A stretch of 64,000 nucleotides of DNA. Source: Tenrec ecaudatus. Its lineage: Eukaryota; Chordata; Mammalia; Afrosoricida; Tenrecidae. The notes beneath the pieces were generated by a model, which made no database searches, was not told where the DNA came from, and saw only the letters and a program-made list of their open reading frames with translations. A program made the translations under genes and the position numbers. The DNA lies in NCBI RefSeq assembly GCF_050624435.1, contig NC_134537.1, forward strand, positions 11,590,584 through 11,654,583. Direction: 5' to 3'. Below are positions 1-11,529 of this stretch, piece by piece (within the stretch, counting starts at the first letter, position 1; the number at the start of each line of letters is the position of its first letter).

Positions 1-112
1 GGTGGTAGGGAGGGATGCGGATTTCGGGTGTAAACAATGAAGGCAGCAGCAGGGAGGGAGCTCTAGAACTGATGATTGCACAACTCATATTCCCCCCAAA
101 GTTGGGTGCTTA
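1..112. other. Unique leading sequence, nothing recognised
   Basis: Short stretch before the T-rich 3' end of the first L1 copy. No repeat, exon or regulatory motif is recognised. Confidence 0.4.
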
Positions 113-713
113 CTTTTTTTCTGACATCATTTTATTGGGGGCTCTTAGAGCTCTTATAACAATCCATACATCAGTTGCATCAATCACATTTGTGCACAGG
201 TTGCCATCATCATTTTGAAAGCATTTTCTTTGTACTTGAGCCCTTAGTATCAGCTCCTCTTTTTTCCCTCCCCCAACCGCCCACTCACATGAACCCTTGA
301 TACATTGTAGATTATTGCTATTTCCATGTCTTACAGCATCCACTGTCTCCCTTTATCCATATTTCTGTTGTCCATCCCCCTAGGGGATGGCTATATGTTG
401 ATCATTAAGATCAGATCCCCCTTTCTTCCCCCACCTTCCCCTACCCTCATGGTATCACTACTCCCATTACTGTTCCTGAAGAGTTTATCTGTCCAGGATT
501 CTGTATTAAGGGCTCTTACCTATACCAGTGTGTATACTCCAGTCTAGCCGCATTTAAAAGGTAGAAGTGGGGTCAGGACAGTGGGCAGGAGGAAGCATGA
601 AAGGACAAGAGGAAAGGTGTGTGTCTCGTCGGTGCTGCACTGCACCCTGGATGACTCATTCCTTCCTTGTGACCCTTCTGAAAGGGTATGTCCAATGTCT
701 CCAGAGGGGATTT

Positions 714-1921
714 CTTTTTTTTTAATTTATTTTTTTAACCATTTTATTAGGGACTCATACAACTCTTATCACAATTCATACATCCATCAATTGTATAAAG
801 CACATGTGTACATTCTTTGCCCTCATCGTTTTCAAAGCATTTGCTCTCCACTTAAGCCCTTTGCATCAGGTCCTCTTTTTTTCCCCTCCCTCCCCGCTCG
901 CCCCTCCCTCATGAGCCCTTGATAATTTATAAATTATTATTTTGTCATATCTTGCCCTGTCTGACCTCTCCCTTCACCCACTTTTCTCTTGTCTGTCCCC
1001 CAGGGAGGAGGTCACATGTAGATCCTTGTAATCAGTTCCCTCTTCCCAACCCACTCACCCTCTGCCATCCCAGTGTGTTGGACAGGGTTCTCTAGAGAGA
1101 CAAGACCAGATTGCTAGCAATTATATATAAATATATTCATAAAGATAGATATATAATACAAAAAATGAACTGTTAAATTATATACAGATAGATATAATAC
1201 AAGAAATTAACAGTTAAATTATAAAGCAGTGAGACACTAGCAGTCCTTTAAGGCTTGAGAGCCGCCAGTTGCCAGTCCCTTTCTGTAGAGAGACCTGGGC
1301 TATATATACACCCAGGCAGCAAACAGCAAGGCAGGTTACCAACTGTCATCAACTGTCGGTCCCCAGCTCCAGAGATGAACATTCCAATCGTGTGGGCTTA
1401 AAGGGACCTCAACTTACAGCGACACAGTCCACAGGCTAGGCATCCCACAGGTAGCGTACTCCTTTAAATTGAGGCACAGAACCAGCAAGGTGAGGCTCAC
1501 CGAGCCATTTATCCCTCTGCCCTTCAGTTAATCCTACTTGTGTTTATCTGCCAGGCTGGCACAATAAACTATCGCACCCAGTATCACCACTCACACCCCT
1601 GGTTCTGAAGGAATCATCCGCCCTGGATTCCTTGTGCCTCCAGCTCCTATCTACACCAGTGTACATCCTCTGCTCTATCCAGACTTGCAAGGTAGAATTG
1701 GGATCATGATAGTTGGGGGTGAGGAAGCATTTAGGAACTGGAGGAAAGCTGTATTCTTCATCAGTGCTACATCGTACCCTGACTGACTCATCTCCTCCCC
1801 TAGACCCCTCTGTGAGGGGATCTCCAGTGGCCGAAAAACAAGCTTTGGGTCTCCACTCTGTACTCCCCCCTTCATTCACTAGGGTAAGATTTTTTTCCCT
1901 GATGATGCCTTATGCCTGATC
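714..1921 (-). mobile_element. 5'-truncated L1 nested in older L1
   Basis: A second L1 3' end begins in a T-run inside the first copy. The host L1 is duplicated at its borders: CCAGAGGGGATTT at 701-713 and CCAGATGGGATTT at 1922-1934, a 13 bp target-site duplication with one mismatch. The copy is all 3' UTR and is itself split by the LTR at 1074-1576. The order of events is host L1, then this L1, then the LTR. Confidence 0.8.
1074..1576 (-). mobile_element. ERVL-like solo LTR, AT-rich subfamily
   Basis: A 503 bp block runs from TGTGTTGGACAGGG to TAAACTATCGCA. On the minus strand this gives TG...CA ends. It is flanked by an exact 5 bp duplication, CCCAG at 1069-1073 and 1577-1581. The L1 sequence is continuous across it. 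The ends resemble mammalian MLT2/ERVL LTRs (a TTTCTCTAGAGAACCCTG-like 3' end), and 5 bp duplications are usual for ERVL. No internal retroviral sequence adjoins it, so it is a solo LTR. A near relative lies at 49681-50281. Confidence 0.75.
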
Positions 1922-1966
1922 CCAGATGGGATTTATGTCTCCACTCCAACCCTCCTTGTTTGCATT

Positions 1967-2486
1967 TGTGGCAACTGTATAATCTCCTGTCAACTTGAGC
2001 AAAGGAGCGGAGTCTAGCCTGTCAATCAGGCCATAGCCAATGAGGCCTCTGTGTGGGCATGGCCTTTCCCTGAGGATTCTGGGAATTCCTGGCTTCCTCC
2101 CTGGAAGCAGAACACACTCTCTCTGCTTCTCATTCCTATTGACAAGCCACATGGAGATATGTTGATGGAGCCAAGCCCTAGAGCTGGAAGAACCACATGG
2201 AGACCCACACCATCTCTGAGATGCTTCCAGCACCATTAGACCCACAAGACTTTTGACCCACAGACCTGTGACCTTCCTGCATTTGGCATCATTACATGTG
2301 TAGTGTGAATCTGAAGAGGAATTGATAGATGTATCAGACATGTGGGCTAATATTGGACTTATGGACTTGATCTGGACTGGGTTGGGATGTTTTCTCAATA
2401 TACAATTACTCTTTGATATAAAACTCTCTTTTACACGCATATGAGTGTCTCTGGATTTGTTTCTCCAGTCAACCCAGACTAACACA
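1967..2486 (+). mobile_element. ERVL-like solo LTR
   Basis: A 520 bp block starts TGTGGCAACTGTATAATC, with CTGTCAACTTGA close behind, and ends AACCCAGACTAACACA. It has an exact 5 bp duplication, GCATT at 1962-1966 and 2487-2491. A GATATAAA TATA-like motif lies near 2415. It belongs to the family repeated about a dozen times in this window and is inserted in the L1 3' UTR that continues on both sides. Confidence 0.8.
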
Positions 2487-3095
2487 GCATTGATGTGACT
2501 GTTTGTTTGGACCCTTCTGATGCCTGATCCCATGATCCCTGATCCTCATGATCACACAGGCTGGTGTGTTTCTTCCATGTGGGCTTTGTTGCTACCTGCT
2601 AGATGGCCACTTCAAACCTTTAAGACCCCAGACACTATGTATTCTAATAGCCGGGTACCATCAGCTTTCTTCACCACATTTGTGTATGCACCCATTTGTC
2701 TTTAGTAATTTTGTTGGGAAGGTGAGCATCACAGAATGCCAGGTTATTAGAACAAAGTGTTCTTTCATTGAGGGAGGGCTTGAGTAGAGGCCCAATATCT
2801 GTTTGCTACCTTAATACTTAACATATAAATATGTGCATAGACCTAGATCCCTATCATTATATATGAGTATATTTATATATATACTTGTCTGTATTGATAC
2901 CTCTATAAATGTCTTTTGCCCCCTAGTTCTTTCCTCTATTTCCTTTTACTTTCCTCCTGACCCACTACCATGTTCAACCTTCATTTGGCTCTCTGTACTT
3001 CCTCTGGGCTACATGACACTTGATCAAATCCTACCAGGCATTCCACAACCCTCCTCACCATCAGTTATTTTTTCTTCTCTTCCCCCTGCCCCATG

Positions 3096-3430
3096 TATAT
3101 CTACATAAGACAGCAGGACAAACAATCTCAAGGAGAAAACAAATGGACAGTTCCAGGTTGGGGGACAGGTGGGAGAGACATGAGAGAGGAGGAAGCGGGA
3201 AAAGAGAGGGGGCAGCCAACAAATTCAGCAACAAGGGAACAACAAGAGATCTAAATTGATGGTGAGGAGGGTGTAGAATGCACAGCTCATTTTAAAGGCG
3301 ATTTAATCATGGGGGAGTGTTCTAAACCTAATGTGGTAATGGTTGTACAATTCTTCCTGATATGATTCAACAATTGAACCACTGAATTGTATGATTGTAA
3401 ATTATGTGCCAATAAAACTGTTGGGGAAAG
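3096..3430 (+). mobile_element. L1 3' end, plus strand
   Basis: Reads the same way as the L1 3' UTR at 9390-9560 (a CTACATAAGA block, then AACAAGAGATCTAAA and TGATGGTGAGGAGGG). It then has a different, older-type terminus: an ACCACTGAATTGTATGATTG block and AATAAA at 3411. It may be a separate L1 subfamily abutting the minus copy. Confidence 0.6.
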
Positions 3431-3952
3431 AAAGAAGATGGCTTCAGTCCATCAGGAAGGTTCCTCACTGGCCGTAGGCGTGTGAGCCCGAGTGTGCCAA
3501 TCTATCTCACACCTGTGGTAACCTGATTAAATAAGGCCCAGAAAGGAGCTGCTTGTGTCAAGTCCCCGTGTAAGTGCCTAACTTTTTGAGGAGACAAAAA
3601 AAAACAGTCAATCAATGAACTCTACCCCAAATAGAAACCCAAGATAGCTCATCAAGACTTGATGGATCAATTCAAACCCCGTTACACAATTTCCCCTTAA
3701 CCTCAAGTAAGATGAGAAGATGCCAGTTAGTCAACCTGAGCATTTCCTGGTACATCTCCCTGGCTCCTGTTCCCACCTGTGTTGGGCTTCCGGGTGTTCT
3801 GACTTTCAAACCAGACATTCCCTGGCTTATGAACTGCAAAAATAACGCTAACGAGTTCCATCACAAATTTAATGTTGTCAACACTTTATTTTCAACACTG
3901 CCTCCCTTTCAGTTCCTGAAGAACCTTTTGGAAAATATTTAGAATTTAAAAA
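3431..3952. other. Unique sequence
   Basis: About 520 bp between L1 copies. No repeat or exon is recognised. The reading frame at 3712-3942 has no recognisable domain and is treated as chance. Confidence 0.4.
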
Positions 3953-3967
3953 GAGTGCCAGCTTTAT

Positions 3968-4211
3968 TTTTTTATTTTTTACATTTTATTAGGGGCTCAT
4001 ACAATTCTTATCACAATCCATACATATACATACATCAATTGTATAAAGCACATCCATACATTCCCCGCCCCAATCATTCTCAAAGCATTTGCTCTCCACT
4101 TAAGCCCTTTGCATCAGGTCCTCTTTTTTTTTTTCCCCTTCCCTCTCCCCCCTCCCAACATCATTATTTTGTCATATCTTGCCCTATGCGGAGTCTCCCC
4201 CCCCTTCTCTG
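3968..4211 (-). mobile_element. Short L1 3' tail with perfect 15 bp TSD
   Basis: Minus-strand L1 3' end beginning with a T-run and cut off after about 240 bp. It is flanked by exact duplications GAGTGCCAGCTTTAT at 3953-3967 and 4212-4226. Such duplications are the hallmark of L1 target-primed reverse transcription, and the perfect match suggests a recent insertion. Confidence 0.88.
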
Positions 4212-4226
4212 GAGTGCCAGCTTTAT

Positions 4227-4780
4227 GATGGGTAAAATTAGAATGGGGAACCTTCTAAGCTTCTAACTGGAAAGCAGGTGTTTCTCTCAGCAAAGCCTCT
4301 TCAGCTCTCTTCTCTTGCTGGGCTCAGCCTTCTCGACGCTCGGAAAGTTTTTGAGTCAAAACTGGATGTTAATAGTTGGCTTTGGCTTTTTTCCTATTTC
4401 TGTGGAAATAATGACCACTGACCTTAGAACAAGCCGTGACGATTCAGAGCTTGCCAGAACAAGGCTGTGAGCCACCTTCACTTGTTTTTGGCAGGGACTC
4501 AAAGGCAGGGTGGGAAAAGGGAGGAAGGGCCCCAATGTTCCCTGGGATGATTAGAGCAAGGAAGTTGGGGGTGGACTTCCTGGAGGAGGGGCCACCTAGG
4601 AAGTTAGTTAGGAGAGGAAATTTGACTTTCTCTGGATGGTCCTGAGTTGGGAGCAGGGATGAAAATGAGGGGAGTGGGTGCCCGCATGTGTTGCCCGTGC
4701 TGGGTTGACTGCTGTCAGCGAGCTTCCTTGGGTTTCCCGCATCCATTGCTGCAGAGAGTGGGGCAGAGTCCTATTTTCAT
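4227..4780. other. Unique sequence
   Basis: About 550 bp with no recognised repeat. Both strands have short open frames at 4436-4746 that overlap each other, and none shows a domain. Confidence 0.4.
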
Positions 4781-5330
4781 TGTCATGTATTTATTTAAAC
4801 CGTTTTTTGTCCCTTCATCCACATGTCATACAATTCAATAGTTCCATCATTTTTTAAATCAATTTTTTATTTTGTGTGGTGCATGGAGGGAAAACATTTC
4901 CAGAACAGGTTAGTTCTCCATTCAGCAATCCCCACAAGCTTTGTTTCATCTCGTTAATTGTGATCCCGACAAATGTAGCATCCTTTATTCCCCTTTCTTC
5001 CAGTGGGTCCAGCTTTCTTTCTCCTTCTCTCCTAACCCTTGGGCAAGTGCTGCCCTTTTGACAGATTGATAAGAGGAATGATAATAACTTGCTTGTTGTT
5101 GTTTTTTTATTTCACCAGTGCTCCATTGTTAGTTTAATTTTAAAACAGCTTTATTGCCATTTAACTCATCATAAAATTCAGTGTTGGGTCACATTAAAAA
5201 GAGTTGTGCCGTCATCACCACAATCAATTTAGAACATTTTCTTCTTGCTCATGCTCTTCGTTAAGAGCTCCACATTTTCTTCTGACCTTTTCTGCCAGGA
5301 CCCTAAGAAACTATTCATCCAGGTGCTGTC
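4781..5330 (-). mobile_element. Decayed old L1 3'-UTR fragments
   Basis: Two pieces (about 4781-5070 and 5135-5330) resemble the minus-strand pattern of ancient mammalian L1 3' ends: an AAAACAGCTTTATTGCCATT start, then CATCACCACAATCAATTT. Similar blocks occur at 47345-47540 and 48935-49120. Boundaries are approximate and no duplication was found. Confidence 0.45.
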
Positions 5331-5579
5331 TCTGCTGATTTAGCTATCCTGGATTACACAAAGGAAAAGATACCGAAAAACAAGACAAAAAACTCCAAAG
5401 ACAGTAACAAAATTTACAGAGTAAAACTTCAATCAACAAGAAAGCAGAAAATATTTTAAAAAGAGAGCAAATATAATAAAATGGATCAAGAGGAAGAACA
5501 AATGATAAAGTGTTCCATTTTACCTAGCGACGTCTGCAGGCATCAACTTTCCAATGCACTCCATGAGATAGCAAGGTGA
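5331..5579. other. A-rich sequence, possibly old L1
   Basis: A-rich stretch with several AAAAGA-type runs, consistent with a decayed plus-strand L1 but too short and degraded to assign. Nothing else is seen. Confidence 0.25.
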
Positions 5580-6080
5580 TCTGCCAGTCCGGGTGGACTA
5601 GAGAAACAAATTTATAGACACTTATGTGTGTATTTAAAAAAAGCTTTATATAAAACAGCAATTGTGTATTGAGAAAACATTCCAGCCCTGTCCAGATCAA
5701 GTCTATCAGTCTGATATTAGCCCATATGTCCGATACTAATCCATAAATTCCTCTTTACACTCACACAGCACATGCAATGATGCCAAATATAGGAAGATCA
5801 CAGGCCAGTGGGTAGAAGGTCTTGTGGATCCAGTGTCAGTGGAAGCATCTCAATGCTGGCGCAGGTCTCCACCTGTCTCCTCCAACTCTCTGAGTGTCTT
5901 AACAGCAGGAAAGGGTCAGCAGAGGGAGTGTGTATCCCACCTCCAGGGAGGAAGGCAGGAGTTCCCAGAATCCTCAGGAGAAGGCCATTCCCACACAGAG
6001 GCCTCATTAGCTATGACCTGATTAGCAGACTAGACTCCACCCTTTCACTCAAGTTGGCAGTAGATTATGTAACTGCCCCG
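5580..6080 (-). mobile_element. ERVL-like solo LTR
   Basis: About 500 bp. The CCAGTCCGGGTGGACTAGAG end and the AAGTTGGCAGTAGATTATGT end match the other LTR family members in reverse. Internal blocks shared with 1967-2486 include ATCCTCAGGAGAAGGCCATT. No clear 5 bp duplication is visible, so the ends have probably decayed. Confidence 0.7.
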
Positions 6081-7200
6081 AAGGCTATTCATATCCCAGG
6101 TCTGTAGTCAGAGGGATTCGCCAAGGTTTAATGCACCGAGGACCCAGCAAATGGATTGGGGGCTTTCACTCTCCTCCATAGCCTTCTACAGACTGAGTGC
6201 TCAGAATTTACTCTGATACCCTTCCTTGCCCAGTCTTGGATTGTATTATTTACAATCCTTGGATCATAAAAAGGCTGATGTGCTTTTTTCATGTGGACTT
6301 AGCTGACACTTCACTTAGATGACTGCTTGTTTTAAGACAAGCCTTTAAGACCCAGATTTATTTTAAATAATTTGATTGAGGGCTCATACAACTCTTATCA
6401 CAATCCATCTATCCATCCATTATGTCAAGCACATTTGTACATTTGTTGCCATCATCGTTCTCAAACATTTTATTTCTACTTGAGCCCTTGGTATCAGCTC
6501 CTCATTTTTAACCCCTCCTTCCCTGTCCCCCCTCCCTCAAGAACACTTGATAATTTATAACTATTTGGAAATCTTACAGTTCTTATAACAATCCATATAT
6601 CAATTGTATTGAGCACATTTGTACATATGTTGCCATCATCACTTTCAAAACATTTTCATTCTACTTGAGCCCTTGGTATCTTCTTTTTTTCCCTCCTTTG
6701 CCTCCCCCACCCTCCTCATGAACCCTTGATAAACTAGAGATTGTTATTATTTTTATATTTTATACCATCCACTGACTCCCTTCACCCATGTTTTTGTCGT
6801 TCATCCTTCTCAGGTGATTAGGGGGGTGTAGAGTTTAATACATCGATCATTGTGATCAGTTCCCTCTTTCTCTCTTTTCTCCCCCTACCTTCCCCCATAC
6901 CTTCATGATGTCACTACTCCCATTACTGTTCCTGGGGAGTGAGTTTATCTGTCCTGGATTCTGAGTCTCAATAGTTCTTATCTGTACCCATGTACATGCT
7001 CTGGTCTAACCGGATTTGTAAGGTAGACCTAGGATCATGATAGGGTGTGTGTGGGGGGGGGGGGTGGTGGCGGCATTAAAGAACTAGAAAAAGGTTGTGT
7101 GTTTCATCGGCACTATACTGCACCCTGACTGGCTTGTCCCTTCTTTGTGGCCCTCTGTGAGGGGTGTCCTATTGTCTACAAATCATTCTGACATTCTTGA
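6081..7200 (-). mobile_element. Composite of L1 3'-UTR pieces
   Basis: Minus-strand L1 3'-UTR material in at least three blocks: about 6240-6357 (ACAAGCCTTTAAGACCC block), 6358-6576 (3' end restart) and 6577-7200 (another restart at CTTACAGTTCTTATAAC, running to the GTCTACAAAT block). It includes a G-run near 7054-7063. No clean duplications were found; internal deletion or insertion of one copy in another would explain it. Confidence 0.6.
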
Positions 7201-7231
7201 CCCTCGCTTTGCAGCTGCTCTGGAAACCCTC

Positions 7232-7428
7232 AGGAAGCCTGATGGTGCATTGGGTGGAAGTGTTGGTGAGCAGTTCAAACTCACCCGCTGCTCCACTGGA
7301 GAAAGACAAGACTAGCAGCTCCTGCAAAGATGTGGTCATGAGACCCTCCAGGGCCGTTCTCTGTCCTATAGGGCCAGCGTGAGTTCGAACGGACTCAATG
7401 GTCATGGGTTTGGCTTTGATTTGGGTTC
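7232..7428 (+). mobile_element. AfroSINE
   Basis: A roughly 195 bp tRNA-derived SINE. It opens with an AAGCCTGATGGTGCATTGGG block, continues with a degenerate B box (AGTTCAAACTC), and has a middle with CACTGGAGAAAGACAAG. It closes with TCTGTCCTATAGGG...GTGAGTTCGAACGGACTCAA, the tail type shared with the RTE LINEs here. Confidence 0.75.
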
Positions 7429-7844
7429 TGCCCACCCCAAATTCTGACCTCTGTCTCCCAAGGCAGAGTGCAAGATACCAGTCTGTGCGAAGCAGACACA
7501 ACTCCAAGTACCCTCACGCTTACCCAGAGAGTAGGGTTTTGGTATGGAGATGGGGGCAGTCAGGAAAAATGGTAAGTACCACCTATCTTGTCCCAAGATT
7601 TGGGTTTGAGGTCCAGAAAGCAACGCTCGCAGTGATGATGTTGCCAACACGGAAGGACTCTGTGGGGGTGCTATTTTAAAACACCAGCGTGGTTTCATAG
7701 CACTACAACAAACCCAATGTTTTAAGGAGTTAGAATTCCATCTTCACATCTGCTTATTGGATCGGTCTGGCACCAAAATGGTGAGTTGGGTTGTCTAGGA
7801 AGCAGACTCAAGAGGGCAGGGAGTTTAATAAGAAGTCCTCTTGA
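7429..7844. other. Unique sequence and L1 target site
   Basis: No recognised repeat. Positions 7830-7844 are the left target-site duplication of the following L1. Confidence 0.4.
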
Positions 7845-7859
7845 CACAAATTGACAACT

Positions 7860-8649
7860 GAGTATACTCAAGATAAAACCCCTGTTTGCATTGAAAGAAT
7901 CCACCAAGAGAGTAATAAGAGAGCCCACGGACTGGGAAAACATCTTCAGCAATGACATATCACACAAAGGCCTTATTACTAAAATCTACAGTTCTCTGTT
8001 AGCTTGCAATAAGAAAAAAACAAATAACCCACTGAGGAGGTGGGCAAAGGACCTGAATAGGAGTTTCACAAGGGTAGAAATACAGATGGCCAATATACAG
8101 ATGAGAAAATGTTCCTGATTATTAGCCATAAGAGAAATGCAAATTAAAATAACAATGAGATACCACCTAACACCCTCAAAGATAGCCCAATTCAAAAATC
8201 AGAAAGTAACAAGTGTTGGAGGGGCTGTGGGGAGATAAGAACTTTCATCCACTGCTGTAGGTATGTACAGCTACTATGGATTTCAATTTGGTGATATCTA
8301 AAACAGATGGAAATTGAGCTACTATATGACCCCACAATCCCCCTACTGGGCATATACCCAGAAGAGGCAAGAAACAAACCACAGCCAGACATCTGTGCCC
8401 CAATGTTCATCGCAGCACAGTTCACAATCGCAAAAAGTTGGAAATAACCTGAATTTCCATCAACTGACGAATGGATTTTTTTTTAAACTTTGCTACATCC
8501 AATCAACAAAGTACTACACATCCCTAAAAATCAGTGATGAATGCATGAAACACATAATTCCATGGAACGAGTTGGAGGAAATCATGGTAAGCGAAGTAAG
8601 CCAAGCTCAAAAGGACAAATTCAACACGAGCCCACTGACACTGCTTTAA
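7860..8649 (+). pseudogene. L1 ORF2p C-terminal remnant
   Basis: Broken remnant of the L1 ORF2 protein (endonuclease/reverse transcriptase), covering only the part C-terminal to the polymerase. In-frame pieces include NPLRRWAKDLNRSFTRVEIQ, then LAIREMQIK (after a stop), a LLGIYPEE-like block with FIAAQFTI, and KYYTSLKISDECMKHIIPWN. These follow the family's usual order. Stops and frameshifts separate them, so it is not functional. The reading ends at TTTAA near 8648. Confidence 0.85.
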
Positions 8650-8652
8650 AGT

Positions 8653-8720
8653 CACAAGGGACATCGGGCCAAAGGCACAAGGGACATCGGGGCAAAGGCA
8701 CAAGGACATCGGGGCAAGCT
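8653..8720 (+). repeat. 23 bp minisatellite, three units
   Basis: Three units of CACAAGGGACATCGGGCCAA plus AGG: 8653-8675, 8676-8698 and a shorter, changed 8699-8720. It lies just after the L1 ORF2 remnant. Other L1 copies here lack it at the same place. Confidence 0.9.
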
Positions 8721-10699
8721 AGCAAATGCGTGAATTCCCAGCGAGGCCCAGGCACTCTGGCAGGGTCAGCCCCAACCCAGGGATGCATATGTCAGCCAAC
8801 TAAAAAGGAGGGGGAAAGAAAAAAAGAAGGAGGGCGTGGATAGTGAGGGTACAGGGCACTAACCTACCCACAGGGAGGGTACTGTTTATGTCTCCACAGG
8901 AAAGGGAGAAAGGGACCAGACCTAAACCTGGTACACCAAGCCCTGAGGACAACATACTGGCATGATGCAGTGAACTAACAGAAAGGTCTGCGGGACCAGC
9001 CCCAATCACAGCTACGAGGACCCCCTCCCAGGGAAAGTGGTGAGTCTGCCCAGACCACACAGGAGCAAACTAAGAGGGAGAGAGAAGAGGCACATTCTGA
9101 CTCACCAAGCCCTGAGGACAACACCAAGCACTGGGGGACACACAGAGCTTCAAGGTTAGCAAAGCAACAAGGGAGCACAACGGAGTAGCAAGGGGAGCAA
9201 AGCCATGAAGTTTCTGAGGAATGCCGAAAATAGAGTCCGGACTTGGAGAGCAGGGTTTGGCGCCTCATCACACTCGATTGAAAAACATACATAAGGGTCA
9301 GCAGACAGGCCTGGAACTATTGATAGGCCTTCCCCCCCCCCCCACTTCTCTTTCTTCTTCTTTATTATTATTTTTTAATGTCTATCTACATAAGATAGGC
9401 GAGATCAACAATTCCTAGGAGAAAACAATGGGACTGATGGTTCTAGGGGGACAGGAGAGAGAAGGAGGTGGTAGAAAGATGGGGGAGCCAACAAACCCAG
9501 AGATAAGGGAACAACAAGAGATCTAAAGTTGATGGCGAGGAGGGTATAGAATTCCTAGTGGGGTATGATCAAGTGCAATGTAGCTGAGAAGAAATACTGG
9601 GAGCCAAATGAAGTCTAACATGGTAGTGGGACAGGAGAGAATTAAAAGAAAATAGAGAAAGAACTAGGAGGCAAAAAACATTTATAGAAGTATAAATATA
9701 GGCATGTAAGTATATCAATATATATTGATAGGGATATAGGCCTATGTACATATATTTACATGTTAAATATCAAGGTAGCAGATGGACATTGGGCCTCTAC
9801 TCAAGCCCTCCCTTAATGCAAGAACACTTTGTTTTAATAATCTAGCATTCTGCTATGCTCACCTTCCCAACATCATTGCTGAAGACAAAGTGGGTGCATA
9901 AGCAAATGTGGTGAAGAAAGCTGATGGTGCTCGGGTATCAAAAGGTATAGCAACTGGGGTCTTAAAGGCTTGAAGAGAAACAAGCGATCATCTAGAAGGG
10001 AAGCCACAAAGTCCAGATGGAACAAGCGCACAAGCCTGTATAATCATGAGGTGTCGATGGGATCAGGTATCAGGCACCAGAAGACCCAAAACATGTAATC
10101 ACATTGATATGAACAAAGGGGGTTCGGAGTAGAGAGCCAAAGTCCATCTGTAGACAATTGGACATCCCCTCACAGAAGAGTTGAGTCAGCCAGGGTGCAG
10201 TATAGCACCGATGAAACACACAACATTCCTCTAGTTCTTTAATGTTCCCTCCCACCCCACTATCATGATCCCAGTTTTACCTTACAAATCCAGCTAGACC
10301 AGAGCATTTATGTTGGTACAGATAAGAGCTCTCGACACACAGAATCCAGGACAGATTAACCCCCCACGAACAGTAATGGGAGTAGGGATACCATGAAGGT
10401 AGGGGACAGGTTGGGGGAGAAGGGGAAGAAAGGGGAATTGATCGCAACATAAATGTGGGTGAAGGGAGATAGCAGACGATGTAAGACATGAAAAAAATTA
10501 TAATTTATCAAGGGTTCATTGGGGGTGGGGTGGGAGGAGACAAAAGAGGAGCTGATACCAGGGCTCAAGTAGAAAATGTTTTGAAAATGACAATGGCAAC
10601 ATATGTATAAATGTGCTTGATACAGTTGATGTATGCATTGTTATAAGAACTGTAAGAGCTCTCAATAAAATGACTTAAAAAAAGAAGAAGTTCTCTTGA

Positions 10700-11040
10700 G
10701 ATGGGCACCTATGGAAGGGAAGGGAAGGATATTAAGAGTCAGGGAGACAAAAAAGTGGAAGCATGATGTCGTGACAAGGAAAGACTCAGCGGAGGCCATT
10801 CGGAGCTCTGTAGCTGGAGGGACCCCCTCCCAAGTGTCTCAAGTTGGGCTGAGGGAGCTGGACCTTTATACTCTGATGCTGATTGATTGTTGGAGGCAGG
10901 TTTTCCTGTAAGGGGGAGTCACCTCTGTCTAGGTGGCTTTCTTCAGTCTAGGCACCTCCTGAGAGAGCTTCAAGCAGGGCACTGTCTGCTTGCAGCACCC
11001 CAGAAGCTGAGGAACAAGTCCTTTAGTCCTGAGTGGAGAT
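10700..11040. other. Unique sequence
   Basis: No repeat or exon recognised. 11036-11040 is the probable left target-site duplication of the next LTR. Confidence 0.4.
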
Positions 11041-11529
11041 TGTGGAGGTTACGTAATCTGTTGTCAATTTGAGACTTACAAGCGAAGGGGTGGGGTTTAG
11101 CCTGTCAATCAGGTCGCAGCTGGATGACCTCATTTGGAGACACTAAAGGGGTGAATAGCTTGCTGCAGGCAGGACACATGCTGACTCCCTGGGAGACATT
11201 GCAGCTGACAAAACACATGAAGCTACGCTAGTGTCCTGAGCTGGAGGAGCCATGTGAAGACCACACCAGTGCTGAGATGCTTACAACGCCACTTCCCACC
11301 CACTGACCTGTGATCATCCTGCATTCAGCATCATTGCATGTGTTTCATGAGTCTGAAGAGGACTTTATAGATTGGCATTGGACATATGGGCTAATATTGG
11401 ACTTAAGGACCTTGATATGGACTGGGTGGGATCTTTTCTTACTACTCAGTTGCTCTTGTATATAAATATATTTCTTATACACGCGAATGTCTATACATTT
11501 TGTTTCTCTAGTCTACCCAGACTAACACA
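11041..11529 (+). mobile_element. ERVL-like solo LTR
   Basis: A 489 bp block starts TGTGGAGGTTACGTAATCTG, with TTGTCAATTTGA close behind, and ends CTACCCAGACTAACACA. The flanks GAGAT (11036-11040) and GGGAT (11530-11534) are a 5 bp duplication with one change. A TATAAATATA motif lies near 11460. Confidence 0.78.

Larger units (their letters stand above)
113..3095 (-). mobile_element. L1 3'-UTR copy, host of nested insertions
   Basis: Minus-strand L1. The T-rich tail is followed by the complement of the family's 3' end (AATAAAATGA-type signal, then a block ending in GATAATTTATAAATTAT). The body matches other L1 3' UTRs in this window, for example 8650-10684 and 41000-43307. It contains only untranslated sequence. 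It is interrupted by another L1 at 714-1921 and by a solo LTR at 1967-2486. Where it meets plus-strand L1 sequence near 3095, the two partly repeat the same segment, so they are probably separate insertions. Confidence 0.8.
7845..10684 (+). mobile_element. L1 with ORF2 3' end and long 3' UTR
   Basis: A 5'-truncated L1 of about 2.84 kb. The left duplication AAGAAGTCCTCTTGA (7830-7844) is repeated as AAGAAGTTCTCTTGA (10685-10699). ORF2 remnants run to about 8649, then about 2 kb of 3' UTR with a 23 bp minisatellite (8653-8720), a purine-rich tract (8800-8840), an AATAAA near 10664 and an A-tail. It is the best reference in the window for the younger L1 family's tail. Confidence 0.9.

Noticed and set aside
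1910..2533. 207-codon minus-strand open frame, one of the longest in the window
   Set aside because: It lies almost wholly inside a solo LTR and flanking L1 3' UTR and has no domain.
3000..3436. Head-to-head L1 segments as a twin-primed insertion
   Set aside because: The two arms repeat the same 3'-UTR segment (TGATGGTGAGGAGGG) and the minus arm has its own polyA end, so two insertions fit better.
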